From NCBI GenBank assembly GCA_034401135.1, contig JAWZSP010000003.1, positions 2,232,001-2,296,000 on the forward strand: a stretch of 64,000 nucleotides of DNA. Reading direction: 5' to 3'. Below, piece after piece: positions 31,380 to 44,571 of the stretch. The stretch comes from Volutella citrinella. Its lineage: Eukaryota; Ascomycota; Sordariomycetes; Hypocreales; Nectriaceae. A program made the position numbers and the translations under genes. The number at the start of each line of letters is the position of its first letter. Positions within the stretch are counted from its first letter, which is position 1. The notes beneath the pieces were generated by a model. It was not told the origin of the DNA, made no database searches, and saw only the letters and a list, made by a program, of their open reading frames with translations.

Positions 31380-34167
31380 ATGTTCGTCCGAAAGCGCGGT
31401 ATGTCTCCCTCCCCTCCATCCTAAGACTGTATCCCAGGCGCTGACAATGTCGTAGATGGACGCCAAGAACGCGTCCAGTTCGACAAGATCACTGCCCGCG
31501 TGTCGCGGCTGTGTTACGGCCTAGATGCAGACCACGTTGACCCCGTCGCCATCACTCAGAAGGTTATCTCGGGTGTCTACGGCGGCGTTACCACCGTGCA
31601 ACTGGATGATCTCGTAAGTCCCGCACTCGTCACTCTCCTCGCGACTACTGGTTGACCCCCACGTTCAGGCTGCCGAGACTGCAGCTTACATGACTGTCAC
31701 CCACCCCGACTATGCCGTCCTCGCCGCCCGCATTGCCGTGTCCAACCTCCACAAGCAAACCAAGAAGCAATGGTCTGCGGTCGTGAGCGACCTCTACCAC
31801 TATGTCAACCCCAAGAACGGCCGGCCGTCTCCCATGATCTCTCAAGAAACCTACGAGTGTGTGATGAAGCACAAGGAGGAGCTTGACTCGGCCATTGTCT
31901 ATGACCGAGACTTCAACTACCAGTACTTTGGTTTCAAAACTCTGGAGCGATCTTACCTTCTCAAGATTGATGGCAAGATTGTCGAACGACCGCAGCACAT
32001 GATTATGCGTGTGTCGGTTGGCATTTGGGGAGACAATATTGAGCGAGTCCTGGAGACTTACAACCTCATGTCGAGCAAGTTCTTCACCCATGCTTCCCCT
32101 ACTCTCTTCAATGCCGGTACTCCCCAGCCCCAGCTGTCGTCTTGCTTCCTGGTGGATATGAAGGAAGACAGCATTGAGGGTATCTATGATACCCTCAAGA
32201 CCTGTGCCATGATCTCGAAGATGGCTGGTGGCATTGGTCTCAATGTGCACCGCATTCGTGCAACTGGGTCCTACATCGCCGGTACCAACGGCACTTCCAA
32301 CGGTGTCACCCCCATGCTCCGTGTCTTCAACAACACTGCTCGCTATGTTGACCAGGGTGGCAACAAGCGCCCCGGTGCCTTCGCCATTTATCTTGAGCCC
32401 TGGCACGCAGACGTTTTCGAGTTTCTTGACCTGCGCAAGAACCACGGCAAGGAAGAGGTCCGTGCTCGCGATCTGTTCCTCGCCCTCTGGATTCCCGACC
32501 TGTTCATGAAGCGCGTTGAGAAGAACGGTGACTGGACCCTCATGTGCCCGAACGAGTGCCCTGGCCTTGCCGACTGCTACGGCGAGGAGTTTGAGGCTCT
32601 GTACGAGAAGTACGAGGCCCAGGGTAAGGGTCGCAAGACCATGAAGGCCCAGAAGCTTTGGTACGCCATCCTCGAGGCTCAGACTGAGACTGGCAACCCC
32701 TTCATGCTCTACAAGGATCACTGCAACCGCAAGAGCAACCAGAAGAACCTGGGAACCATCCGAAGCTCCAACCTCTGTACCGAGATCATCGAGTACTGCG
32801 CCCCCGACGAGGTGGCAGTTTGCAACCTTGCCTCTCTGGCTCTGCCTGCCTTCGTCGACTACAACGAGGGATGCTACGACTTCAAGAAGCTGCACGACGT
32901 GACGCGTGTTGTTGTCCGCAACCTGAACAAGATCATTGACGTCAACCACTACCCTGTTCCTGAGGCTCGCAACAGCAACATGCGTCACAGGCCTATTGGT
33001 GTTGGTGTTCAGGGTCTCGCCGATGCCTTCTTGGCTCTGCGCATGCCCTTCGAGTCTCCCGAGGCTCGCGAGCTGAACAAGCAGATCTTTGAGACAATCT
33101 ACCACGCTGCTCTGACCGCTTCCGTCGAGCTTGCCAAGGAGCAGGGCCCCTACCAGTCGTTCAAGGGCTCTCCCGCCTCCGAAGGTATCCTCCAGTTCGA
33201 CATGTGGAATGTCAAGCCCACCGATCTCTGGGACTGGGAGCCCCTCCGTGAGCAAGTCAAGGAGCACGGTATTCGCAACAGTTTGCTGCTCGCTCCCATG
33301 CCTACTGCCAGCACCTCTCAGATCCTGGGCAACAACGAGTGCTTCGAGCCCTACACCTCCAACATCTACCAGCGCCGTGTCCTGGCTGGCGAGTTCCAGG
33401 TTGTGAACCCCTGGCTCCTGAAAGACCTTGTTGACATGGGCCTTTGGTCTGATGCCATGAAGAACCGCATCATCGCTGAAAACGGCTCTATTCAGAACAT
33501 CGCCAACATCCCTGCTGATGTCAAGGCCCTGTACAAGACCGTCTGGGAGATTTCCCAGCGAACCGTGGTTCAGATGGCTGCTGACCGAGGTGCTTTCATT
33601 GATCAGTCCCAGTCCTTGAACATCCACATGAAGGATCCTACCATGGGTAAGATCACCAGCATGCACTTCACTGGCTGGAAGCTTGGTCTCAAGACCGGCA
33701 TGTACTACCTCCGAACCCAGGCTGCCGCTCAGCCCATCCAGTTCACTGTCGACCAACAGGCACTGAAGCTTGAGGACAAGGCCGCCGCCCAGGTCAAGCC
33801 TCTCAAGAAGCGTGCCCCTCCCGCTGGTACCAGCTACATGTCGCTGAGCGCCAACGGCGGTCCCACCCCCAACATCCATGCAACTCAAGCTGCTGGCATC
33901 AAGGCAGACCCTGAGGAGGCTGATAGCCCCAAGGCCCTGCCTACCGAGCCTGCTGAGAAGGTCAAGGAGGAGGAGCTAAGCCTCAAGAAGAGCGCGCAGT
34001 CCGAGGATCAGGACAAGGACAGTGAGGAGCGCGAGCGCGACATCTATTCCGATGCCGTCCTAGCTTGTAAGTGATGAGAAGAATACGCTACTTGCCATAA
34101 TGATGTACTAATTGTTTCAACAGGCAGCATCGAGAACCCCGAATCTTGCGTCATGTGCAGCGGCTAA
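31380..34167 (+). CDS. RNR1: Ribonucleoside-diphosphate reductase large subunit
   Basis: The class I RNR alpha subunit reduces ribonucleoside diphosphates to deoxy forms in the cytosol with the R2 subunit. Exons 31380-31398, 31456-31613, 31669-34066 and 34124-34167 give 872 aa (yeast Rnr1 has 888). The first exon encodes only six residues (MFVRKR) before an ATP-cone domain. The catalytic set is complete: the redox Cys in QLSSCFLV is residue 218, identical to yeast numbering; NLCTE supplies the Asn, thiyl-radical Cys and Glu; a second redox Cys follows in AVCNLAS; and the radical-transfer Tyr pair is in GMYYLRT. The last exon encodes the swinging-tail CVMC thiols. A 100-residue Glu/Lys/Ser-rich linker precedes the tail. 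It is divergent from TatD. A long open frame on the opposite strand is a codon-bias shadow. Confidence 0.98.
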
Positions 34168-37100
34168 GCGGCTCGATGGGCATTGTTGTGTATAATGACT
34201 AGTGATGAGATGATCACGACTGGTATGGGATAGGATGGATATCATACAAAATTTGGCATGACGCGGCACAGGAGGTACTAATTGTGATTTTTAATGTTGA
34301 CGCCGTGAGCATTTCGGGGAGTTGGCATTGATTGATTCCCCCACGCCCACGGGCTCGCTGGAGTTTTGCCGTTCGGATATTTGGGCATTTTTTATTTTCC
34401 CCGAGAGGATTGATTCCTTTCGCTCTGAGATTACCTAGTTTAGATGTCAATTGATGGCTCTCGCGCATCGAGAAAAAGGTACAAATAATCCCTTGTGGCT
34501 GTTCAACACTGTGTTACGGAGAAGCCCGCTAGGGGCGATCTTGCATAGAAGTCTCGTGCGTCAGCCGTCGCGTGGCTTCTGTAGTGGCGTGGGCAATGGA
34601 AACCCAGCTTTGGGAGGCCAAAACAAATCCTGAGAAGGTTGCCAGTGGTACGAAACAGGTTGAAGCGAAGCATGATGTGAGCATGATGCTCTCAGCTGTC
34701 CAGGCCCTGTTGGCCTTGGTCTCTCACGGTATCAGTTGGACTACTAGTAGTAGCTTGGTAGCTAACGTGGCCAAGGTGGCTTACAGCCGATGATCCAAAG
34801 GCTGGTGTGCAAGTCGAGCTGAAAGCTTTGAATAATCCAATAATCAATAATCCCTCAAGCCTTGATGGTTGATTCTCCAGTGGTTTAAACCGAGTACAGC
34901 TGGTGGATCTAGGAGGCTTCAAGCAAGGGGAGGCAGTATCTATAGCCGAGGCCCGCACTGCCCACGGACGATGGCACCACTTGCACCACCTCTGCGTTGG
35001 GCAAAGCAGAATTGGGTAGTACGGTTGCGCGTCCTGAGACTCAATCGGTGTTGCACAGTGTTTTATTGCCCATTGACATCCAGCCCGGCCAGCTACGTCT
35101 GCAGGTGGCAATTGAATGGTGGCGGGTCGAGCCGACGGTCTAAGGGCAAGTGGCGGTCTACGGCGCTGCCAAGACTAACGCGATGCGGCGCCAGGTTCCC
35201 AGACGTGACGATAGGAGCTGCAGAGTCCGAGTGCTTGGGCAATGACGGCGCCCAGTCCAGACCACGTTGGTGGGCCGTTTCCAGCTGGCTTGGCTTCGAG
35301 AATATGTTGTCGGCAGAGAAAGATCAAATCGGCCGATGGCAGGATCCATGACATCAGCTTGACAAGGGTAGGGCCGTACCCGCAACCGCGCAGATCGATG
35401 GTGGCTGGAGGAGGGGGTTTAAGCTCCCTATTGGTTGAGTGTCGGGAGGCACCACGGCAACAGCCCATGATGAGGCCGAACATCTTCGGCCATGCTACCG
35501 AGATTGAGATGAGGGAAAATGACGAGGTTGCAAAGTAGAGTTTTGCCAATAGACCGGGCCTGGTTCCACAAGTCGAGGACACGGCTTGGCCACCTTACCA
35601 GGAACATGATGCGGATATCACTGGAGGAGGCTTGTTTTGAGGCAAGTGCAATCGACGGTGGGGGAGGCCACCAACACACCTAGACTGGCACACTTCAAGT
35701 GTTGGGCGCAGATCCAAACGATAAAGTAGCCGGGGTTCCATCCAATCAGCTGCAGGTAAACTCTAAAGTGCCTGCCTGGTAAACACTAAGTACTACTACC
35801 ATAGCACGTACGCTTTTCTCCCAGACCAGCAGTTGTCTCTTTCTTGGCATGTTTGGAGAAGCAGAAAGGCGCTTTGCATCGACCTCGGCCGGGTAGAAGC
35901 GCAGTAATAGCCAAAATAAACCAAGTGGTGAATATGTTTGCTACTAGTAATTGACAAAGGAGGGCGTACAGGTCATACCCGACATCTGACGATCCCAAGT
36001 CACGACTAAGCTAGCAACACCAGTATCTACGTATCTACGTACCTACACTGGAATAATGGCAGTACGGCGACAAGAAGTCGTGGCTGGCCTGAGACAAGGT
36101 ACCTCACCCGCTTAGAACCCCCCGTGTTGGATCGCGTGTGAGCAGACGGAGACAGCTAGGCCTGTGGCGGTGTTTCCTGGAGGCCGCCCTCCAAGGCCAC
36201 GAGGAATCGGGCGGAAAGGGCTGCCGCAGCCAAGATACAAGCTATTCTGCAACTTGTGTAACAGCGTCTTGGCGCACGCTGGGATGATGTACCGCACATG
36301 GGAGGGACGCCACAGTCCACGCGTTACTGCTAGCTCTTCCCCAACTCATGTTGCCACTGTTATTTCTCAGAGAGGAAACAAGATCCATCTCGGAGGGTAG
36401 CAGTTGGTGGGTGGGTGGGTTTCACAACAATCGGCATGTCTCAGTGGGAGACGGGCACCAGAAACAAGTTGGGATTGATGAGTGCTCAGAACAGGGTTAT
36501 CCAACTTACACGAACCCTTGCCGACATGTGTTTTTGAGTGGGGCCAGACGCGGGCGCCTTGGCTCCCGGAACGTCGGCGTCCTGCTGCCACTTCTTGACC
36601 TCATTGAGCAGCACTCCCAAGGCCTCCAATCCTGGTAAAATGCCATCATCGGCATCAATCAGTCCCATAGCACCCTTGCAGGCCCTTTTGATAACGTGGC
36701 CCGGGACAAACACTGGCGGCTGGGCAGCCTCGCCAACCCCGCGCGAGTCTCCAAACCTGGCCCTTGACCCGCCATGCGTGGGGCACGCCCGGGGAGAACA
36801 AGGCAGGTAGCCTCTTGGCCCGGTGTTTGCAGGCCATGGCAACACATCACAGACGTCAACCCGATAGCCAGGCCCCGTCAGGTTGCCAGGCCAGAGCCTC
36901 GGGCAGGCCGGTGCGGGCGCGCTCTCTTTCTGCCAGCCGTGGGCAGCTGGCAAACCTTCGTAGCGGCCAGGCGCACCTGCCCGCATCTGCGCGGGTGTCA
37001 GGTACCAGCTGGCATGCACCCTCGCGCTTGCCACCACTCACAACAACTCGCACAGCTGCTGGCGCATTCCCTTCCAACATATAACCCCCCAGGGCCACTC

Positions 37101-37676
37101 ACCACCATTTTTCCTGAAGCCTCGTTTTGTGTCCTACACAATCACATCCTCTCGTCAAGCCCGTCCAGCTCCTCCTTGGTGGTCCTCCAGTCCGAGCCTA
37201 CCCCCTTCTCAGTCCCCAAGACTCCCAACGCGTTCGTTTCCTTCTCAGTCACGCCCATACATCCATACCTTCTGGTAAGTCTGGCTCTCAAATCTCTACG
37301 CGTCCCCATAGGAATCTTGGGGGAGGCGCCCTTTGTTTGGTTTCTGCGGTCAGCTCTTTCTTCGACGGCGACGTCTGGCCCAATGCGCAAGTGTTGCCCG
37401 CTCCGGGCAAACCCACATTGCTCCCGTGTGCCTCGTCACATAACCGTGGGACAAACATTTGGCCCCGTTTCACGTGGTATTGCCTTTGCGGCGACGTCGA
37501 CGACAGATTGCCACAAGACTTCCCTTCAAAAATTCTCAACCCCCTCTTGCGACGGCTCGCTACCCTCTTCAAACACAAGACCTTGATCTACCATCGTCGT
37601 TGTCCACCTCACAGAACTGACAGGCATCCCCCTCAGAATTTGAAGAGACCAATCGTCAAAGGTTTCATCAGTCAAA
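34168..37676. other. 3.5 kb intergenic region
   Basis: No gene is supported. Frames of up to 270 codons in the right part have random composition and overlap the likely leader of the CFEM gene. Short repeats include an 8-bp tandem (36023-36046) and GTGG repeats near 36408-36420. A GTAAGT at 37275 and a CAG at 37636 could bound a 5' UTR intron. Confidence 0.55.
36023..36046. repeat. Tandem octamer GTATCTAC x3 (last copy with one change)
   Basis: GTATCTAC, GTATCTAC and GTACCTAC lie head to tail in intergenic DNA. Confidence 0.85.
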
Positions 37677-38670
37677 ATGAAGTTTACAATCCTCGCCACT
37701 TTTGGATTGATCGCGGGCGCCGCTGCCCAGTGGCCCGATCTTCCTCAGTGTGAGGTGAGTCGAAGCGACTACCCAAAGCTTGCATGCTCTAAATCTTGCT
37801 CTAGCGAACCTGCCGCGACAACATGGTTGGAAGTGAGAAGTCTACCGAACTGGGTTGCAGTGCTGGCGATCTGGCCTGCCTCTGCACCAAGCAGGACTTC
37901 ATTTATGGCCTTCGAGACTGTTCCCGCGCCATCTGCAACGGCGATCAGGCAGCTGAACTTCTGGACACTGGTTTGAGAGTTTGCCGAGGTACACAATGCA
38001 GCATCCCACTACGTACTTGCTCACACTGACCTAATTCTACAGACGCCGGTGTCGAAATCACTACCAACGGCGGCGGCCAAGTCACTACTGTAAGCTGACC
38101 GTCTTCTGATTGAGCCTGACTTGATTTGCTGACCGTCTTTCTCACAGGCGAATGGATCAGGTGGGGCAACTGTTTCTACCATTTACAGCACTCTAGTTTC
38201 TGACGGCTCGACCATCACTACCGCTGTTGGCACCACCACTCTTGGCCAGTCTGGTGCATCTGGTTCATCTGCTGCGTCTGGTTCTGGCCAATCTGGCCAG
38301 GTCATCGTCGAGACCATCACCCAGAGCGATGGTGATGTCGTCCGCTCCACCTTGACCACTATTGGCGTCACTGAAGCTACCGGTTCGTCTGAGGCTTCGG
38401 AGACCGGAAGCGCCACCGAGACCGGTACGGAGGCTTCTGGCACAGCTACAGGTGACGAAACTGCCACCACCGCAACGGGAACTGAGGCCACAGGGTCTGC
38501 TGCCAGTGGAACCGCCACGACCACCACGACCACCTCTGGCAATGCGGTATGTCACACAAGCTTTGTTAACGTGCTCATTTTATTAATTTGATTTCTAGGG
38601 CACCCCTCAAATGACCGCCCATCCAGTTGGCATGCTTGCTGCTGCGGGACTCGCAGTTCTCATCCTCTAA
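37677..38670 (+). CDS. CFEM-domain GPI-anchored cell-surface protein
   Basis: CFEM proteins sit at the fungal cell surface; some bind heme or act in adhesion or host interaction. Five exons (37677-37754, 37805-37988, 38043-38089, 38148-38546, 38599-38670) give 259 aa. A signal peptide (MKFTILATFGLIAGAAA) is followed by a CFEM domain with all eight cysteines (25, 29, 44, 51, 53, 65, 70 and 86). Asp48, in GDLACLC, sits where heme-binding CFEM proteins place their axial ligand. Residues about 87-235 are a Ser/Thr/Gly-rich stalk expected to be heavily O-glycosylated. The end is a short hydrophobic tail (GMLAAAGLAVLIL) preceded by small residues, fitting GPI attachment. The exon 5 splice is needed to gain this tail. 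It is convergent with the pirin gene. Confidence 0.92.
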
Positions 38671-39340
38671 ACGCGGAGCTCACACTCAGCTCTTGTGGCA
38701 CATGTTTGATACATGCTTTCAAATACCAAGTTGTGCCGCCAATCTTTGGGCCTCTTTCGACATCCCGCCTGCTGCCCAGGTCCTGGCGAATTTTACGGCG
38801 CGGGATGTGGGCATGATATGATGAATATGGGCACAACGTCTCATGGGTTCTTAATGATGCATATGGTTTTCCAATCGAATGGAAATGATGAAATGCGAAG
38901 CAAACGGGGATCTCTTTGAAGCTTACTCGAGAGGTGCAAGACGTGTTAGGAATTACCGCGGGGACCACGGTGCGTTTTAATCCCAAGTAAAACAGCCCGA
39001 AGGAAATGGTTGGCTTGCTGCAGCATGCACATGCCACCATGTTGCCGTAGACAACACTTGCTTCTCGCTTCCTCTCGCACAGCATTAATAAATAATTTTT
39101 GGTGCATAACAAATTCCATTATGTTCATGTCACTAATAGGCGAAATTTATTGTGAATCAATCTGAATTGATGACTGGTGGTATAGTACATTGTAGATGTG
39201 CAAAAAGGGGGTCACTGCCACACCCTCATCTATCGAAAACGAAACAGAAGGGAAAAGAGAAACATTTTGTTCGTTACAAACGCCTCGCCAGTGTAGAAGA
39301 TGCCAGTATAGAACACGCTAAATATGCCAGTGGGTGTGAT
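38671..39340. other. Convergent intergenic region
   Basis: This is 3' UTR sequence of the CFEM and pirin genes. No gene or clear element is seen. Confidence 0.6.
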
Positions 39341-40522
39341 TTAGCCCATCATAGACTTGCCAATCTCGCTCTCCCAGTCCTTGGCTCTCTCGAAACCGTT
39401 GGAGTGCGTCTGGTAGTCCATAAGAGCCTTGTAAACCTCATCCTTGTGCGTCAGGACAAAGGGTCCGTACTGGACAATTGGCTGGTCGAGTGGAGTTCCA
39501 GCAATGAGGGCAACGCGGGCCGGCTTGTCAGCACCGGCGTCCACCTCGAAGTGGACGACATCGCCCTCCTGCTCGAAGACAACGTTGTGATACTGGCCGA
39601 CGACGCGGCGCTCAGCGTCCTTTCCGACAATCACGTCGCCCTCGAGGGTGTAGGCGAAGGCGTTCCAGTTCTTGGGCAGGGGCTGGGTGATCTTGCCGCC
39701 GGGGCGGATGGTCATGTCGAGGATCCAGACGGGAGTGTACGCCAGGTCCTTGACGGAGTCGATGCCGTGGGACTGGCCGGAAATGACCTTGACGGTGACC
39801 TTGTCGTCGTCGACATTGACTGTGGGGATCTCGGAGGCGCGAAGGTCGCGGTATCGGGGCTCGCAGGCCTTGAGTTCCTTGGGCAGGTCAACCCAGAGCT
39901 GGAGGCCGACGTTGGCGCTGCCGTCGGGGTTCTGGCGGGGCATCTCGGCGTGGACGATGCCCCTGCCGGCGGTCATGAACTGCAGGTCGCCGGCGGACAG
40001 GGAACCCTTGTTTCCGGCAAAGTCTTCGTGGTCGACGCCGCCCGAGAGGAGGTATGTGATGGTCTCCTGGCCACGGTGAGGGCTGGAGCAATGAAGTTAG
40101 TCTCTTGAGTTTGCCAACGCGGAGATTGAAGATGTTGGGTATGGGGTTACTCACTGATCAGGGAAACCGGCACCGGGCTTGATGGAGAAGTGGTCGAGCA
40201 TGAGGAAAGGAGAGAAGTTGCGCAGCTGGGGCGTGCCAATGGAGCGTCGGACGCGGGCGCCGGCGCCTTCTTCCTGCTCAATGGCAAGGAAGACCTTGCG
40301 GATAGCTCGAGAGACGGACATTTCTGTGGCGAAGAGGTGGTGGTCGGGGTGAGTTGGTAGTAGAGGCTTCTCGCCGACGGTGGAGATGTTTGTAGGAGTA
40401 GTAGAGGTGTAGTTCTTGTAGAGCTCGAGAGCGGTGTCGCGGACCAGTGGGTGCTGGATGAGGAGTACCGAAGCCAAGGCAACGAGGAGTGGGAAGATGA
40501 GTGTGCGTTGGAAAAGAGGCAT
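39341..40522 (-). CDS. Pirin-family cupin with N-terminal hydrophobic segment
   Basis: Pirins are iron-binding bicupins; some have quercetin 2,3-dioxygenase activity or act as nuclear redox cofactors. Exons 40522-40155 and 40082-39341 (72-nt intron) give 369 aa. Iron ligands are visible: His123 and His125 in HPHRG, made at the splice junction, then His167 and Glu169 in GIVHAEMP. The C-terminal cupin carries the usual GTPLDQPIVQYGPFV. Residues about 7-24 are a hydrophobic stretch (LIFPLLVALASVLLI), which suggests a signal anchor or secretion signal. Most pirins start near MSVSRAIRKVF (here residue 68, ATG at 40321-40319), so the first 67 residues may be an extension or an alternative upstream start. 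A 12-bp CG repeat lies about 160 bp upstream. Confidence 0.88.
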
Positions 40523-40680
40523 GAGTGAGAGGGACGGCGGGGTCAATGGGTGTTTTATAGATGTCAATTGAAGAGGGACGCTGATGACGATGGCACTGCT
40601 CTATAATTACAAGAGAAAATTCTCCGAGAGGGTAGAAATATAACGAATCTCGTGGCCCGCGCACCAATCCCGTCACGTAG

Positions 40681-40692
40681 CGCGCGCGCGCG
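40681..40692. repeat. CG dinucleotide repeat x6
   Basis: Six uninterrupted CG units lie about 160 bp upstream of the pirin start. The run could adopt Z-DNA but is also simple sequence. Confidence 0.9.
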
Positions 40693-43600
40693 GGCAGGCC
40701 GTTTTCACGATGGCGGGGTCGTGGAGGTTTAATTAGTAAATGTTACATCAGCAAAATCACAGAGGATGACAGCATACCCTGGATCTGGCATTCCAAAGGG
40801 GAAAGCTGTTGAGCCAATAGGAAGTCTCATGAAGTGGGGAACCACCCAGATGCCAATGACTAAGGGTGACAAAAAGCGCTTCGGTCGGAAGAATATGATG
40901 CCGCGAGCCTCTGGTGCTCAAGCATTTGTCAATGCTCGCAAAGCGACGGTGAAGACTGGCGAGGCAGGGACTCGCAGCCAACTACGTCACCTTGACATCT
41001 GGAATAGGGGGCCCGTCCACCAATGCCCAATGGCCTCCAAGTCGCGCATTGAACCATGAAGACGTCCAGCATAAGCAAATGGTGTAAGATTCCTGCTGGA
41101 TTTTTTTTTTTTTTAAGTTCATGGGAAAACACCGAGGTTTATGCCATTGCGGTGTGCCAACCCCCGATACTCCAAGTCAATGCGCCCAGCCAGAGTTGAG
41201 GATGCAATCAACCAGTAAAAAACATCTACTAGTACTCTGTACAACACAACATTATGCATCCCCAGGCGGACAATTCACCCGGAATGGCTGCCTCTCTATT
41301 GAAATACATGCACAGTCGGTCGGTGAATGGGCCAAGGCCGGGTTGGATATTGCACTCTCATCCAGGACGCGAATTCCATTGTCGCATGCTTTCGACGTTT
41401 GCGTTGTAAGTCAACGCTCGGCTGCCAGGGTTCTCCACTACGGAAAATCCGTTGGAGATGCAAAGGCGATCCCCAGCAGAATTTCCAGTTCTACGGGCAT
41501 CCCCCGGTCCATCGCGGAGGATCGACATTGACTCGACAGCAACGACATCGCTGCCAGCCGCTATATCCCTGCCCAATTGTTTCCATCGCAAGCCCTGGAT
41601 TCCTCCTCAACGACTTCCTGACTGGGCATGATCGGATTCAAGCTAGCAAGAATGGCGCTGTATTTCGTTCATCGGGGCATGACCGAGGGCTGGCCTGCTC
41701 CTGAGTCTGCTCGTAAATGAGCCAACACCAAGAGACTCATTGTGGCACGACGGATCAGTTCCCCAACAAGCGCCAGAAAATCCGCTTGTCCATCGCCTCC
41801 TATTAAAGAAATCCCACGGGAGATTCACCACTCCCAGTGCAACTTGCGCAGCCTATCACACAATCCGGTTAGGTGGCACAGAGCCGCCGTAACCATGTAT
41901 GTACACATATCCTTGCATTCTAACGACATCTGCACCAGCCTCCGCATCAAATGCAACTAAACTCATGGGCGTTTTGGGTTTAGATACTGCAGGAGGAACC
42001 AGAACGGGACAGTGCGGAGTTTGTGTAACCGCCGCGATATCTGGGCGATACGCCAAGGTGGGCCTGATGCCAATCTCAGATTTCATCGTAGTCTTTCCCT
42101 CTCGTTTCTTATGGACACTGGACTGAGCCGCCGAGTGCATGAAATTATACTCACGGGCCAGAGCTGCAAGCCATTGCATTTCGGGATAGCCGCCCGATTA
42201 ATCCTGCCTGACGACAGCGTCGTCCTCCAGCCGGTTTATGGAGGGTCGCAATGGACGAGGCCACGCCATCTACCCCGGCGGGGTGCATTGGCAACAGCGA
42301 AGCAACCAAGCAGCTGTTTGATCGGTAGGTATGAGGAGCACTCGGCAGAGGAGCGTTGTATCTGCTGTCCAATACCCTTCTGGCCATCACATGGTGCGGG
42401 GGACTTGTGCAGCTTCTCAACGGCACCCCGCCTTTGCTCAGACAATACACATTCATCAATGGGGCCACGCATGGCCATCCTGTGAATAGATCACGGAAGA
42501 AGGTCGCATCCGAGCCGGCCGGCTCTAGGTCGTCGGGGAGGCGGGGACTACGTATCGACAACGAACAGACAACCTAGCAGGGGGAAAGGCATCGTAGCTA
42601 GCTGGGCGAAACTCCTCCGCGGGGTGGGCGTCTGGTTGGATCTCATGGCGTCATGGTGATATGTTGCAAATGTAACAGCGCGGGCTTTTCCGGAGGAGCG
42701 AGCCAATGCGGGCGGTTAGGGATGGCGGCAACAGAGCGACGTGCTGCAACATCTGGAAGTGGTTGGGTGGATGAGGCGACGGCGTTGCGATCAACATGCG
42801 ACGAGTATAGCACCGGGCGTCATCTACCGACCGGTATTGTACTATATCGACGTGCAGCCTCTGGCGTTTGAAGGCTTGGCCTAATGCCGGCTATCTCCTG
42901 TGGCGCGCGGTGCTTGTGGGGATTGTCATTTGGCTCCGTGCTGACCGATGTTTGCCAGCGTTCGGCCGAAGTATATTATTACTTATTATTACCCATGGAG
43001 AAGTTGGAATCTGCAGAGGCACCGGGGGGAGGTGCCATACAAGAATGTTGGCGGTGATGGGGGTTCCATGGCATGGCAACTGGGCACCCGTTTGACATGT
43101 GAATGTGGCTGGTGCGCGGGCAGCAGTTGGCGCAACAATGCATATTACATGCCATGGCCAATGGACGCGACAAAGTTGCAACGGCGTCGTGGAACCTGGC
43201 TTCCGGCTGACCAACGAAAGCCACCGCCGCCAAGGGGCGCACATCCGAAACTATTGCCAGGTTGCGCCAGGCCAGGGACGGGGGCCGGTCGATTGACTGG
43301 TGATTTGATGTCGCTTTTCGATGGCTATCCCAAGTGGCAAAACGGACTTGCGACTCCCGCCCGGGCTGCGCTCTCGCCAAGCGCATGCCCTCGATTCTGG
43401 GTCCCGGCTTCGATGCTGGCATCCGAGGCGTCAAAAGCCCGTCTACTTGAGGATGAAGCCATGAGCCGCGGCAGGGACAGCGACGATGCATTCTGCAGCT
43501 CGTCGAATACGGGCACTCTGTGTCGGACTCATGTCGGATCCCTTATCAACAGAGAGTCGCCTCTCATTTCAGGATCGGCCCTGATGGCCGCCACGCCCTC

Positions 43601-44531
43601 TCGTGTCTGCCGTCCATTCCACAAGGGCTCGCGTTGTGATTTTCGTCTCTCATTGCCCAAAGCAGCGGCGCTCGACCATGGCGGGAGTGTCGCGACCTTT
43701 CTACACGGCAGCTACAGGTGCTCTGGTGCCGCAGGATCGGCTGAGGACGGGGGTTAAGGGTGGTGTTCCGATGGGCCACCCCCTGTCCCGGATCCCCTTG
43801 GCGATAGGCAGGGATTCGACATGCAGCGGACAGGATAAATGAGATGTTAGTGATGGGTGAGGTCCGTGAGGACGCGCGCATACCCTGGTCCGTGGCATGC
43901 CATGCTCCGTTACGCGAGGACTAGGGCCATGCGAGTAAAAAAGAATCAGACAGAGGTACCGATGCAGGCGGCAGTGAGGCGTTGGAGGGGAGCTTGAAGA
44001 TAAGGAAAGGCTGATGATGGAGATTGGAGCCGGCAGCCCAAATGGGGATAGGAGGGCGCTCGGGCTTACACGCGATGAGTGGTCGAGGGAGAGCGATGCA
44101 ATGAATAGCCGTCGCCATGATACAGCGCCGAGATGAGGGTACGGCTCCCGAAACACCGAGGAGGATTGAGGGTTCGTGGCTCGGTTCGTGGACGCGAACG
44201 CAGACGGCTCGCGGCATATGACAGCTCGGGAGGGGGATTTCGCCAGAGGTATCCGTCCTTGTGACTGACTGACTATTGAATGATGGAGTGCCTGACTGGA
44301 GTCGCCTCACCTCGCCTCGCCTCGGATGATACGAAAACAGGCATCGACGGCCGAGCCCCGATTCGGGCAGACGGTCAAGAGCCGAAGGGGCAATTACAAA
44401 CGGAATGCATCAAGGGACGGGTACGGCGTATGCTGTGGCTGCGGCTGATGATGCTAGCAGTTGTCGCCAATGCAACAAGGGCAATGCAGCGGGCATATGG
44501 AGGCAGCAGGGAGAGAGGGAGAGAGAGAGAG

Positions 44532-44558
44532 AAGGTGCTCAGGGTGACTGAGCACCTT
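44532..44558. repeat. Perfect hairpin, 11-bp arms and 5-nt loop
   Basis: AAGGTGCTCAG and CTGAGCACCTT flank GGTGA. The hairpin begins directly at the end of a GA-rich purine tract. The sequence AAGGTGCTC recurs alone near 44645. Confidence 0.9.
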
Positions 44559-44571
44559 GCTTGCGTTATCA

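Noticed and set aside
31645..33888. 747-codon open frame on the minus strand opposite RNR1
   Set aside because: RNR1 is a highly expressed gene with strong codon bias that avoids the triplets giving antisense stops. The frame mirrors RNR1 codon for codon and resembles no family.
36774..37586. 270-codon frame upstream of the CFEM gene
   Set aside because: It overlaps the likely promoter and leader and is Pro/Ser/Leu-rich from C/T-rich DNA; no conserved segment was seen.
41101..41114. 14-T run considered as a retroposon tail or polymerase III terminator
   Set aside because: No adjacent element, target duplication or RNA gene is visible.
42948..43757. 269-codon frame in the 5.4 kb gap
   Set aside because: Its composition is random (many Cys, Trp and Arg), it has no family resemblance, and several overlapping frames are equally open.
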